Under the pieces are notes generated by a model. The model made no database searches and was not told the origin of the DNA. It saw only the letters and a list, made by a program, of their open reading frames with translations. A stretch of DNA of 64,000 bases from Tetradesmus obliquus (taxonomy: Eukaryota; Chlorophyta; Chlorophyceae; Sphaeropleales; Scenedesmaceae). Location: assembly GCA_030272155.1 (NCBI GenBank), contig CP126194.1, positions 6,191,501 through 6,255,500 on the forward strand, given 5' to 3'. Shown in pieces: positions 49,601 through 60,526 of this stretch (position 1 is the stretch's first letter; each line of letters starts with the position of its first letter). Made by a program: the position numbers and the translations under genes.

Positions 49601-50770
49601 CGCTGTTTGTGACTGCCAGGTAGTAGCGTCCTGCAAGCTGCTTCCTGCTGCACGCAAGCGCCATGCCTCGCACCTGACGCAGAATCTTTGCGGTGCCGCG
49701 TCTCTGTTTGCGCTGCTGCAAGCACTCCCAGCACGCCTGCTGCCATGAGCACTACCGTCACCAGCAGTGATACCACCCAGATGTAGGGGTGCGCCCGCAG
49801 CACCTGCTGCAGGCTCTGCAGCAGCAAGGACAGCAGATGAAGCATAAGAAGCACACACCAGGAGCAGCACAGGTGAGAAAGGTGAGAATGACAGAGGGAC
49901 AGGGAAGCAGATGATGATGATGATGATGGCATGGTGTGTGCAGCGCTGCGAGTCAAATGCCCATCATGCAAGCTGACGAGGCGCAGCTGTGCAGTTGCGC
50001 CTGGGCTGTGCAAGCAAGCCAGTTGCAGTTGCTGTAAGACTACAAGCGTAACTACAAAGCTTGCAACGGCAACTGCTGTGATATGTGCAAAGATAAGGCT
50101 GGGGTGTGTGTGTCACCGAAGCATTGGGAGCAGCAGCTGAATAAAGCAGTACATATTGTACAGCAGTTGTCCGCCTGTTGTTATAGTCCTGCTGTTTTTT
50201 GTGTGATGTATGCTGACTGGCTGCTCAACAACCGCTGACTTGACCTGTCTGCTAGGCATGATGCTGTCTTGCAGGAAAGCTCTTGCACAGCTGCAGCACA
50301 GCAGCATTCACAAAACATGTGCTCACGCAATGCAGCCCTGCAAAGCACATAAGCAACCATCGGCAGCAAGCTACAACACAATAGTCATGCCAAGGGCTCA
50401 CCTTCAGTGCTGATCGTAACTGTGAAGCACGCGTGTGCTTGCCATCATCAGACTCTGCTGCATGTGCCACCCACTGGCGCCCAACGCCACCGCTGCTGCT
50501 CTGAGCGTCCTCCCCTTTAATAGCAATTGCCGTGTCTTTCACAGCGTCCTCATCCTTGACACTCTTCGCATCCAAGCTGGACTGGATGATGATGTTGTTG
50601 CTGTCGTGAGCTAGGCCATGCTGCTGGCTGGTCTGTGGCGTGCCTGGCGCTATCTTCTGCAGCGCCTGCGATGATGTCTGCTGGTTCTTTTGAAGATTCA
50701 GGGAAGGTATTCGCATCGACAGCACGGTCTGCACCTCCTTCTTGATGTCCTCCCTGCTGGTGTTCGGCAT
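39781..50770 (-). CDS. CHASE-domain receptor-like serine/threonine kinase
   Basis: Eighteen exons with matching phases: 50770-50402, 49815-49674, 49213-49062, 48472-48361, 47561-47414, 47179-47038, 46641-46526, 46042-45886, 45355-45208, 44907-44794, 44494-44358, 43500-43306, 42969-42817, 42432-42292, 41711-41609, 41349-41205, 40557-40413, 40107-39781; about 981 residues. A cytosolic N-terminus precedes TM1 (about 134-158, YIWVVSLLVTVVLMAAGVLG). Next comes a CHASE-type sensor: LQQTFAPLSALQAIIHFEPD, GVVRSFYPLKGNEAALNHNL, LETIARGELTMQGPVTLLQG, TRTKFWGFVSCIVKLQDL, GYNYEFF. TM2 spans about 412-435. The kinase shows G-loop GEGTFGKV, VAIK (Lys ~544), NHPNIVQ, HSDLKVRN, DFGLA, MAPEV and DVYSFGITLWDL, a TKL/Raf-like set. 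It is non-RD (Ser for Arg before the catalytic Asp). A ~55-residue Ala/Ser/Pro insert lies before the hinge. CHASE domains sense extracellular ligands; this ligand is unknown. The 3' end is uncertain: exon 18 may splice at 39832 to a later exon. Confidence 0.88.
40828..41250 (-). repeat. Echoes of the kinase exon 16 donor edge
   Basis: The exon 16 end, on the plus strand CTCCGCCTGCCAGCAGGCCT near 41216, recurs near 41102, 40979 and 40831, usually together with the donor text CACCTGCGCTC. A further ~130-base echo pair covers the exon 17 acceptor (TGGCCAGGATCTCCTGGAA at about 40534 and 40658). Confidence 0.85.
41690..41930 (-). repeat. Echoes of the kinase exon 15 acceptor edge with CAG tracts
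   Basis: The exon 15 start (GGCACCATGAGCCACATGGC in the minus sense, from 41711) has two degenerate copies upstream, ending near 41832 and 41913. The farthest copy still encodes SHMAPEVMLQG after an AG, so it is a possible alternative exon start. Each copy is preceded in the minus sense by a (CTG)n tract; the true one has about 19 units (plus strand 41715-41771). Confidence 0.88.
42167..42345 (-). repeat. Echo of the kinase exon 14 donor edge
   Basis: CTCACCTGGAAGGCCGACAC (42288, true donor and exon end on the plus strand) recurs as CTCACCTGGAATGCCGACAC at 42166. Both continue with GTGTGTGTGGTTGAGCTCCA and GCTTCACAGCCA. The copy is nearly perfect over ~50 bases and keeps the donor. Confidence 0.92.
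43450..43615 (-). repeat. Echo of the kinase exon 12 acceptor edge
   Basis: The exon 12 start (plus strand GGCCGGCTTGATGGTGTAGG then TGTACGT, ending at 43500) is repeated about 108 bases to the right, near 43577-43605, followed by a TGCGTAGCGC in place of the true CTGCGCAGGG. The copy has lost the exact acceptor AG. Confidence 0.85.
44010..44420 (-). repeat. Four tandem copies of the kinase exon 11 donor edge
   Basis: The true exon end is at 44358. Copies start at 44012, 44113 and 44241 (ACCTGCACGATGTTGGGGTG or close), spacing 101, 128 and 115. The copies at 44012 and 44241 encode ISSVMNHPNIVQ in the minus sense (first residues vary) followed by GTG; the copy at 44113 is diverged. These could be decoy donors or remnants of duplicated exons. 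Confidence 0.92.
45650..45935 (-). repeat. Echoes of the kinase exon 8 donor edge
   Basis: GCATCTCCTTGAGCAGCCAC, the exon 8 end at about 45888, recurs near 45662 and 45782, each followed by AGCTGCTG and CCCTGC. Only the true copy and the 45782 copy keep a CAC (donor GTG) before GCATCTCC. Confidence 0.88.
47520..47830 (-). repeat. Three copies of the kinase exon 5 acceptor edge
   Basis: The exon 5 start (plus strand CAATCGTTTCCAGCGAAGCA and CGCTGCGGGT|CTGCAC, acceptor at 47561) recurs about 122 and 245 bases to the right (near 47687 and 47811). All three units also share CACAGCAGC and ACACGTTTGAA text. The two extra copies keep the AG and the frame of DPQRRAASLETIARGE with few changes. Confidence 0.92.
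48165..48725 (-). repeat. Echoes at both edges of kinase exon 4
   Basis: Donor side: GCCGCACCTCTGAACAGGTT (true end 48361) has a copy at about 48268 and a more diverged one near 48183, with CATGACTACAAGCCTCA-type text between them. Acceptor side: GCTGCCAGGCACAGGCAGCT (true start 48472) recurs near 48582 and 48698. A single 112-base exon is thus flanked by duplications of both its ends. Confidence 0.88.
48945..49100 (-). repeat. Echo of the kinase exon 3 donor edge
   Basis: CACCTGGCTGAGCAGCTCCT followed by G.GCCAGCTGGTCAAACC occurs at 49059 (true exon end 49062) and at 48948, 111 bases apart and nearly identical for about 40 bases. The copy keeps the donor (minus GTGGGC). Confidence 0.92.
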
Positions 50771-51358
50771 GGCTGGCACCTTGCTGCGAATCTAGCGGCC
50801 AGGCCTCATGCAATCGATCAAAAATTCGCTTGCCCTTGCAGGCCCTGTCACAAGCGGATGTTGGGAACAGCTGTTGCGGAGCAGTGAGCTGTCGATTGCT
50901 GTGGTACCAGAAGGATCAGTCTGTGCTCATGCGAACCGATGCTCACACAAGGATTAGCGTACTTGGTCAAGATACAGGCATCACAAGCGGCTGCCCTGAC
51001 CGTGACGACGACGAAGCCCATAAACCATCATGCGGTTATATCAGCCGAGAACGCCCAACCTGTCTACAAAGCAGTACTAGAATGTGAGGTTCATCGTATT
51101 GTGTCCAGACTCAGACCGGCTGATTCCATGCGCTTGCAGCCTGCCACTCTGCGATGTTTGCTGTCAGGCCCTCGCTGCCGCTCATACACCACTTGAAGTA
51201 TGTTTCGGTTCACAATCAACAACCAGCCACGTGTCGGTTCCTAAGCTCAGGAATGGACGATGGTCACACACCAGGGATGCTGTTCACTCTGTCAACATGC
51301 AACGTGCTGCGTGAAAGTTCATGGGAACTCACGCCCCACCAAAAACCCTCCTGCCGCG
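50771..51358. other. Short intergenic region between the propeller and kinase genes
   Basis: About 590 bases on the same strand orientation as both neighbours. It should contain the 3' UTR of the propeller gene and the kinase promoter. No gene-like frame or element stands out. Confidence 0.35.
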
Positions 51359-51877
51359 TTAAATCAGTGCGACCATATTGGGTTCTCTTAATGCTGTATT
51401 CCCGTTCACCAGAGCCACCAGTGACACAGACACCTGCTGCTGCTTGTCACCAGCGTGCTGCACAGCACTGTCCACTGCTCCCCCGCTGCTCCCTTGATCC
51501 CTACTCTGCTGCGCCTGGTCACTGCTGAACCTCAGCACAGCTACAGCTCCAGGCCTCTGTGCTCCCCTGTGCAGTGTCACCACCAGCTGAGTACCGCCAC
51601 AACGCACCATGCTACTGCCACTGGTGGCACCAGCCACAGCACCAGCACACAACGGCAGCAGCCCAGCAATATCACTGCCAGGCACCGCTTCTGCTGCTGT
51701 TGCAGGTTGCAGCGGCATCGCCAGCACATCAAAGGGAAGGTAACCTCCAGCAGGGCCCGGCAGCAGCTGCTGCAGCGTCAGCACCTGCAGCAGGCTGCCC
51801 TGGGCTTGCTTTGCTGCTGCTGGCCCAGCAAGGCGCAGCAGCAGCCCATCCAGGGAGGTCACCCACAGGTGGCCTGC

Positions 51878-51916
<39 letters not shown>

Positions 51917-53557
51917 GCAGGCGGGTGCAGCAGCAGCAAGCAGCAGCACAGAGGTGGTAGCTCGCCTGCTGGCATGCAAGCAGCACCTGAGGCATTTGCT
52001 TACCCAACACAAGACATGCCATCCAGGGAGGTGACCCTAAGGTGGCCTGCGTAAGAAAACAAAGCAACACGCAAATCAGCGGGTGCTGCAGCAGCACACA
52101 GAGGTGGTACCGCGCCTGCTTGCAGGCAACGCTTCAACCTTGGGCAAACACTCTGACACCCAACGCAAGACATGTGGCTTAGTCACATGCCAACTGGGTG
52201 TATCGGTTTTGATCGAGTGGTACGCATGTGACTGGACCATAGATTGGCGCCAACAGCAGCGGCTGACACATGCATTTTGGCCCACAAACACACCTCAGCA
52301 GCGGTTTCAATGTTCTGTAAATGCAGAAAAACCTGATATTTGAGGCAGGTGTGTGTCACAGCAGTGCAGGCGCACCTTCGTGGTCAAATGACAGGCCACT
52401 GGGGCGCTTGATGGGTAGCTTGCTGAACACTGTGGGGGGCTCCAGCATGGCTCCACTGCTGCTCAGCGCCACACACACCACGCCACCTGCAGGCAAGCGC
52501 AGAGGCATGAGCGTCAGTAACATGTTACACCACGCTGCATGTAACACATAGAAGACATCTGCCGCAACGCTTGCTTGTGTCGGTTGTGCAGCATTTGGCA
52601 CGCCCCCTCGCTGCACACACACATGCAAGCAACAAGCGCCGGCTTGTTGAGCCGCTAGACCACCTTTGTGCTTCCGCCGTTGCCTAGATGTATGCATGAA
52701 CCTGCTCATGCAGGGCAGGGGTCGCAACATGAAGTAGTTCACAGCATGTGCTGCTGCATCACCATCATTGTCACCTGTGGCCTCCTCCGGTGGCACTTCA
52801 TACCTGCCAGCAAGCAGGCAGCAGCACCACACACACACACACACACAGCAGGCAGCAGCAGCAGGCAGCAGCAGCAGCAGCAGTAAGGGGGCAACTGGCA
52901 TGCAAGCACAGAATGCAATCAGTGGATGTCATCAGGCAGCTCCTGCTGACAAGCTGCATCCAAGCAGCCTTGCACCTGCACTGGCTGTATTGCCTTGCAC
53001 GTGTACTAGGCACACAGCGTTTGCCTGCTGCTGCATGCCGCTGTGTGCAAAGTTGTCATTTCGCCCCAGACGCTCTGCAGCTTGCAGCAACAACGCAAAT
53101 GCTCATGCACCACCTCTGATGCTCACTGACCTGGCAGCGATATACTCCTCGTCAGCAGCCAGGAACAGTGCCGCTGCTGCTGCTACTGCTGCATCTGGCA
53201 GTGGCCCTGCACCGCCGCACGACTCCGCAGCAGCAGGGCCTTTACTTTGGCAAACTGTGCCAGCAGCAGCTGCAGCAGTATCGCAGGGAGAAGACACTGC
53301 TGCATTTGAGGTGTCTGCTGCTGCAGCAGCTGTACTGCTGCTTCTGCTGCCATGTGGCTGCCAGGCTGTCATGCCCCAAACCACACATGGCATTAAGCCC
53401 TGGCTGAGGTCTAGCACCTGCTGAACCCTGCCCTGGCAGTTGAGGCGCACAATGCTGCAGTTGGCTGCGGAGGTGACGTAGCAGGCACTGCCCACCCAGG
53501 TGATGCCTTCCGGGCACTTCAACTCAGGCGCTGAGGCAAACACACCCAGCTGCCTGC

Positions 53558-53633
<76 letters not shown>

Positions 53634-53911
53634 GCAACGACAGCAGGTTCTGGGATCCTGCGGCCCGGACTTGCTCTTACAGAATCAACAGTTTCATGTA
53701 GGCAGCTGTAAGAGTTCTCCTGCTGCAAGCACTGTGTTGCCTGCGAGCTGCTGCATGTGCCTGCAGCTGACTTTGCAGCCATCAGGCTGTACAGGGATAT
53801 GTTTTCAGTTGTGCGCCCGGTTGTGATCCTCACCTGAGGCTGACTGGGCAGTACTTGCGCACGCCACGCGCGCTGTAGTCACATACATACAGCGTCTTGT
53901 CAGGGCCGACG

Positions 53912-53952
<41 letters not shown>

Positions 53953-54154
53953 GTCGTGGTGGGGCCCCACAGCCAGCCCTGTCAGCCACATGTTGCTGTT
54001 GCTGCATGCAGCAGGGGCGGCAGCAGCAGCGGCAGCAGCAGCAGCAGCAGCAGCGGCAGCAGCAGCGGCAGCAGCAGCGGCAGCAGCAGCGGCAGCAGCA
54101 GCGGCAGCAGCAGCGGCAGCAGCAGCGGCAGCAGCAGCGGCAGCAGCAGCGGCA

Positions 54155-54185
<31 letters not shown>

Positions 54186-54661
54186 GCAGTCCGACCAGCT
54201 TGGAGCTCATTGCTATGCATCTGAACATGTGTCCAGGCAAAGCGTGTGGCTGCCCCTTCTGCAAGCAGCCTTCGAAGGGCTGCTGTGCTGCACTGCACGA
54301 GGCCCCGCCACACCAGATATGCAGACAGTCACAATGCCGCAACAGCTGTTGTGCCAGCAAGCACACTTGAACAGGAGCAGGCCTGCTGCATACTTGCTGC
54401 GCATGAGGTAGGCGACTTGGACAGCAGCTGTTGCAAATTGTCATGCTTGATTGTAGTCACGCGTTGCGCCCATCAGCACTGCACAGCAGTGATAAGGCTG
54501 CCGGCCATCATGCCTGTTGTCGTGAGCCGCCTCACCCTTTTGGCAGTGTCAGCCGTGGCCTGAGCTTGCGCTTGCCGGGGCCTCTGCTGTGCTGCTCGGC
54601 TGGCACCTCCCTGATCACTGCTGCTGCACCTGCTGCTGTTGCTGCTACCTCTGGTGCTGCC

Positions 54662-54692
<31 letters not shown>

Positions 54693-55443
54693 CCCCTGCT
54701 GCTGTGTTGTTTGTGCCAAGGGTGCTGCTGCATTGGTAGATGCTGCCGTCATGGCTGAGGGGCAGCTCCAGCAGCTTGCTGCTGCCTGCATAACAGCGGC
54801 AAGTTTGCAGCAGGTGTTTTTATTGTTCCAATACATCATACATGCATGCAGAGGCTGCTGTGCCTGGATTGCCACAGCTGGGTTCCATGAGCTGTAATGA
54901 GCAACACCCAGAGCTGCAAGCAGAGTTTGCTTAAATCACATTGTTTCTTAAATTGTCACCACGGAGTCAAACGGCCAGCACAAATCAAGCACAACCAGCA
55001 GAGCACATTGTAACACAGGTTAACCATGGATGCAGGTACGAGAGAGCAAGCACGACTGGAAGCTTGCGGGACACACAGCTGGTGTGCAGCGCACTGTGGC
55101 ACTGGCAGCAACAGGTCTCGCAGGGCGTCACACTAACAACTGTGCCGAGGCCGTGATGCATACAGCTGCTGCGGGTGAAGCCAACTTACGTCTGGCTAAT
55201 GCTGAATATCCGCAGGTAAGGAACATACTATGTAGTGCTTGCGCTTGCGCCACCCACCAGAGGCAGCGATAATGATGCGTGGGCACAGGGCAAGCTGGTT
55301 GTTGCCAAACAGGCAGCCCCGGAGTGCGGCAGCAGCATGCTTGGTCGAGCAGGCAAGTGCTGCCGCGTCTCTGAGCCCCAGGTGTCTTGCAATGTGGCGC
55401 ACCGGGCATCCCTGAGAGCACACATCAGTGAAGGATGTATAGC

Positions 55444-55483
<40 letters not shown>

Positions 55484-55507
55484 ACCCCTGGCCTCTTGGT
55501 GTTGCAT
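51359..55507 (-). CDS. Beta-propeller (NHL-like) protein with possible F-box-like N-terminus
   Basis: Seven exons with matching phases: 55507-55258, 54785-54536, 54001-53834, 53553-53131, 52803-52664, 52486-52376, 51873-51359; 618 residues. After a poly-Gln stretch, residues ~30-70 (PVRHIARHLGLRDAAALACS) resemble an F-box-type helix-loop-helix, weakly. The rest shows repeated strand signatures of NHL/SMP-30-type propellers: SSKLLELPLSHDGSIYQC, MWLTGLAVGPHHD then KTLYVCDYSARGVRKYC, CPEGITWVGSACYVTSAANC then SIVRLNCQGRVQQVLDL, KRPSGLSFDHEGHLWVTSLD then GLLLRLAGP. These 'P-x-GL/I-x-x...LWV/YV-x-D/S' units suggest a six-bladed fold. Poly-Ala tracts interrupt several blades. An E3-ligase adaptor would fit an F-box plus propeller, but this is inference. 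The 5' end could extend further upstream. Confidence 0.62.
51847..52050 (-). repeat. Echo of the propeller exon 7 acceptor edge
   Basis: CCATCCAGGGAGGTCACCCA (exon 7 start region, plus strand near 51847) recurs as CCATCCAGGGAGGTGACCCT near 52019, about 172 bases away, each followed by A(A)GGTGGCCTGCG with its acceptor AG retained. Confidence 0.88.
53563..53630. repeat. (CAG)n tract, about 22 units
   Basis: Pure CAG on the plus strand, directly upstream (minus sense CTG) of the exon 4 acceptor of the propeller gene. Confidence 0.95.
54012..54185. repeat. 9-bp array GCGGCAGCA with flanking CAG
   Basis: About twelve copies of a 9-base unit with small expansions at both ends. In the minus sense it reads as GCT/GCC alanine codons and has no AG. 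The exon 3 acceptor comes right after it, so it sits at the 3' end of intron 2 in my model; if unspliced it would encode poly-Ala in frame with exon 3. Confidence 0.9.
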
Positions 55508-56032
55508 TGGCCTATTCTAACTGCGTAACAGAGATGTTTTCTGCTAAGCTGTTATGATCGGTTGGGAATGGCTCCATCTGAAGGACCGAAAGATGAAGAA
55601 GGACAGGAAAGTAGCAGATGGGACGCCTAGTACGCCTTACTGTCCTCCGACACAGACAATAGCATCCAAAGCACTAAGCAATTCCATTCCTGTTATCTGG
55701 GGGGTTTGTTGAGATGAAAGCGAGAGAATGCGCGACCTTGAAGCAAACCCTAGAACTGAAAGAGCAAGCAAACTTCGTACCTGGGCACCTTGAACGGGTC
55801 AGCCAAGCCCTTGAGCTCAACTTATGTTGCTCTTGAAACAGTGTCAGTTGCAAGCGGTAAGCTCTCGCACACCGAGAGCTTTCCGTTGGTGGTAGACGCG
55901 TTCTCTCTTCCTGAAGCTGCCATGCCTCTGCGCTGCTCGTAAAATACCTCGTCATGCCTGATCCATATCATTAATTCAGTCATACTTACGATCCGGCCAG
56001 CTGAAGGCAGTGAATAGACCTGCCACATCACC
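55508..56032. promoter_or_regulatory. Divergent intergenic region, propeller gene and large plastid-type gene
   Basis: About 525 bases between two head-to-head starts. No TATA element is evident. It may act as a shared promoter region. Confidence 0.4.
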
Positions 56033-57709
56033 ATGGCCATAGCTTGCTCAACTCCAGTCCATGCTCGCCGTGGGCCCATACATGTTGCACCTGGCGTGCT
56101 CAGGCGCAGCTGCTGCCCCGCCAGAGCACGCAGCTGGCCCATGGGCTTTCCTCGGCACCGTGGCCAGATTGTGATCTGTGCTGCGAGCGACAAGGACGGT
56201 CGAAAGCAGCCAGAAGCATCGACACCGCTCATCAGGGCTGTTAAGCAGCTCGCGGGCGCCAGTGCGCTTGCTGCAGTGACGGTAAGCGGCCAACTGCCTG
56301 CTGTGGCAGTGGTGGAGAGGTCCAAGGGTGGTTGCAGCTGAGTCCGGCAAGCATATATGCCTGCCTGGTCTATGCAGATGGTGTTGAATCGTGACAATAT
56401 CGATATCATCAGTCGTGCGCACACCTGGTGTTGCATGCTGTGCGTTGTTGCCTGCAGCATGCAGTACCACACCCAAAACACACCAATGCACATGTGCTGC
56501 GCTGCATGGTTCAATTGCTGCTTGCAGCTCGCTGCAGTGGTGCTTCGTGACAAGGTGACCAGCCCAATCATACCACCACTGCTGCCAAGGGTAGAGCGGC
56601 TGCTGCCTGACGCCCCTGGCAGCAACCCTCCATCTGCCACTGCTGCTGCCAGGTAAACTTGCACAGTACAGTGCATGGGGTGGGAATGGGCAGTATGTAT
56701 GGTATCATACTGTGCAAGACGTGCATTGTCGGCTGGCTCAAAAGCAAGCGATGAAGGATCGATCAAGCTGCTGCCGATGTGTGTACATCGATAGCTACTC
56801 AACCAGCAACAACCACAAACTGCTCAACATAACGTACACAATGCCTGCTATTTCCTGCCAGGGCACGGCTAATGCATTGTCTGTTCACTGCTGCCTGCTG
56901 CAGGGCGAGTACCGTTCCTGCTGCCGCTGCTGGCACCGACCAGAATGCCCCAGCGCCTGCCCCCACAGCTGACCCCCCACCAACAAGCACCTCAACAGCA
57001 GCAGCAGCAGCGCCCACCAAGCGGCCTGTGGCAGCTGCTGTGCTGCGTGCTGTGGTGCGGCCTGTGTGGGGCACTGCCACGCTGCCGCTGCGCCTACTGG
57101 TGAGCCCAGCTGCATGCACTGCAGGTCCTGCCGGGCTGGCAGCTTACCTGCATGGAGCTGTCTGTAAATTCACAATGAACGGGGTTAATGTCGCGAGTGC
57201 AGTGCTCAGGCAGGCGCCTCACTCCTGCTGTGGCTTCCATCTGTTCTCAGGCAATGTGCGAAGCAACTGCTATAGGCTGCGTACTCAACGCTGTTATGCG
57301 CTGTTGCTGCCCATTGCGTGGCTGCAGGACCTGATGCTGTTCCCTGATGGGGAGCTGATCAGGTGAGGTGACAGGCCTGGCAGTGGTGAAGGGCCTTGTG
57401 CTGGTGATGTTGATGATGATGGTGATAGCAATGCACATCTCTAGTGTTGCAGTCAGCAGGGTTCTGCAGGGCTTGTCATGTCTTTGCTTGACAACGGCTT
57501 GCAGGCAGTTGGGCAGTAAGCAGCTGTGGTGTGGTTTTGGCTGCTGCCGCATGTTGCGGAGTATGTCCGATTGTTGTCAGGCTGCTGCTGGGGCCTTCAT
57601 CGCCCTGCAGATCTACTGCTTGCATTGCACAGTTATTAGGCCTTGTGTGTTGGTTATGCTGCTGTTGTTCAGCGTGTTTAATGCACCTGCTCACAATGTC
57701 CTGTGGTTG

Positions 57710-57746
<37 letters not shown>

Positions 57747-59168
57747 TCTTGTGACTGTTACCTGATCTCCTCAGCGCACTGCCTGTACAATCATCAGCAT
57801 CCCAGCAGCAGCAGCAGCAGCAAGCTCAAGCACCTGCAGCTGCCCCCAGCAGTGCTGCAGATAAGCTGCCCGCCGCAATACCTGCTGCTGCCAAGCTAGC
57901 AGAGAGCAGCACCAGCAGCACTGCACTTGCTGCAGCAGATGCAGCACCAGCAGCACCGGTAGCAGTAACAGCTGCAGCACTGCAGAGTGCTGCAGCAGCA
58001 CAGGCTTGGGCTACATCTGTTGCCCACACTGCACAGGACTTGCTCCTGCAGATGTACAGCTTTGCCATGGCTCCTGCAAATGGAGAGCCAGCACAGCTGC
58101 AGCAGTCAGCCACCACCACCAGCAGCAGTACAGCACCACCACCAGCAGCAGCAGGATCTGCCGGCACTCCTGCTGCCAGCTCGGCAGGTGCAGCAGCAGC
58201 AAGGCAGCTGCAGGCCGGGTCACTGCCAGTAGTAGCTGGCCTTGATGTGGGCAGTGATGCCATGTCTGCTGAGGCAGTGGCTGCACTGAGGGCTCTGCTG
58301 AGCAGCAACGGCCATGCGGCTCTCCCTGCAGTGCTGGCGGCAGTGACTGGTGCGGCTGCTGCTGCTGCCGTGCTGCTGCTGGCTGTGGCGTCTGCTGCCA
58401 GCAGCAAGAGCAAAGGTGGGTGGGACATGGCAGGTGTACAAGAAAATTTGGCAGCACAGCTTGTGGGACGTAGATGCTGCTGCAAGTGCTGCTGCTTCTG
58501 TTGCAGCGCGGCTTTAGTGCACTTGCACGCGCATGCGGCAGTGAGGCTGTAGTCTGCCTGCACTTGTGGGTCCAAAGGCTGCTGTGGCTCACTTGCTAGT
58601 CACCCACTGCTGCTTTCAAACAGCTACTTCCTGCTGCAGCTACTGCCAGCTGCAAACAACTGCCCCCATATGCCTGCTGCCCTCAGCTGCAATCGCTTCA
58701 TCTGGCCTGACTGATCTTGCCTGCTGTTCTGTTGTTACACCCATCATCCACCTGCAACAGGCTCACTGCTGCTGGACCCCCAGGCCCTCAGCTGCAATCA
58801 GTTCAGCTGCAATCACTTCATCTGGCCTGACTGATCTTGCCTGCTGTACCATCGTCCACCTGCTGCAGGCTCACTGCTGCTGGACCCCCAGGCCCTGCAG
58901 CAGCTGCCGCTGCCCTGCTACACCTGGCCAGGTGCCATGCACGACATGCCAGACATCACCCACGACGACAGGCCACGCAGCAGCAGCAGCAGCAGCAGCA
59001 GCAGCACTACGGTCAGTGCAGCAGCAGCGCGCAGCAGCACTGGAGGCCGCACAGCGCATAAGAAGAAGCCCAATGCCGGTGAGATGCTGCAGCAGCTGCC
59101 GATTGCCTGCTACTCCCCGCCAGACGTCATGCACCAGCTGCCAAACATCGGCTGCTACCAGCGCCAGC

Positions 59169-59204
<36 letters not shown>

Positions 59205-59705
59205 AGGCAGCTGACAGCACCCCAGCAGCAGCAGCAGCAGCTGGTCTGGGCAGTGCTGATGACCTCTCTGCTGCAACACTGGCTGCTGCCTTGAATGCAC
59301 CGCCGCCTGTGCCGCCAGCATCACCAGTTGCAACAGCAGATGAAGAAGGGGATGATGATGAACAATGGTGCATGGGCAGTGCTGCTGCCTATCACCTGCT
59401 AGGCGGCCCACCATCACGGCCTGCTAGGCAGCAACAGCAGCAGCAGCAGCAGCTAGATGCAGCCCCAGCCGCAGCAGCAGAGCAGCAGCAGCTGAAGCCT
59501 GCCAGGCTTATTCAAAGCTCTGCTGGGCTGGGCAGCATCCTCAGCCGGGACACTGGCAGCAGCAGCAGCAGCAGCAACAACAGCCCTGCAGCAGCAGCAG
59601 CAGCAGCAGCAGCGGCTGAACAGGACGATGATGAGCCTCAGTGGAGTCTGGGCATGGCTGCTGCTTACCACCTGCTAGGGGGCCCACCCAAGAAGCCAAC
59701 AAGCC

Positions 59706-59746
<41 letters not shown>

Positions 59747-60480
59747 GGCCTGCAGCCACTGGAAGATGCACTGCACCAGGGTCCTGCTGCTGCTGGCGCT
59801 GCGCCAGGGCAACTAATAGAGCTGAGCAACAGCAGCAGCAGCAGCAGCAGTGCTGTAGGCCTGCCAGCAGAGCTGCATCAGCAGCAGCAGCGCCAGGGAG
59901 CAGCGCGAGTGGAGCTACTGCAGAAGCTGCAGCAGCAGTTGACCGAGTGTTTGACCAAGGAATTGACCGGGGGAGTGGATCCAGGTGCATACCAGGCTTT
60001 AGCTCCCAAGCTAGAGCAGATGATGCAGCAGCTGCTGCAGGAACTCAGCAGTACTGCTGATGCTGATACTGATGCTGACTGTGCCAGCGCAGCAGCTCTT
60101 CAGCAGCAGCAGCTGCTGCTGCAGGTGCTGCAGCTGCATGCGGAGCTCAGCAGCTGGGTGCACAGCCACCTGCCGTTCCCTGCTGCGCTGGGTGCTGCTG
60201 CTCAGGCGCGCTGGCAGGAGGAGTCACAGGCCTGGCGGCAGCAGCAGCTGCTGCTGCAGCAGACCGAGCAGCAGCTGCTGGCCAGATCAGCAGGGGTGGA
60301 TAGCCAGATCAGCAAAGTGGATAAAGCTGATGTGGCGGATGCACTGCAGCCGGCGCTGTGTGCTGTGCGTGCTGCGCTGCGGCGCAAGGGTGTGATGCTG
60401 TGGCAGTGGCGGCAGCGCCTGCAGGAGCACAACCCGGGCTGGCAGCCTGAGCTGGCAGACGCTGATGTTGCAAGCGGCAA

Positions 60481-60526
<46 letters not shown>

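Noticed and set aside
53897..54370. Plus-strand poly-Ala frame across the 9-bp array
   Set aside because: It is a shadow of the GCGGCAGCA repeat; the propeller gene on the minus strand explains the flanking conserved peptides.
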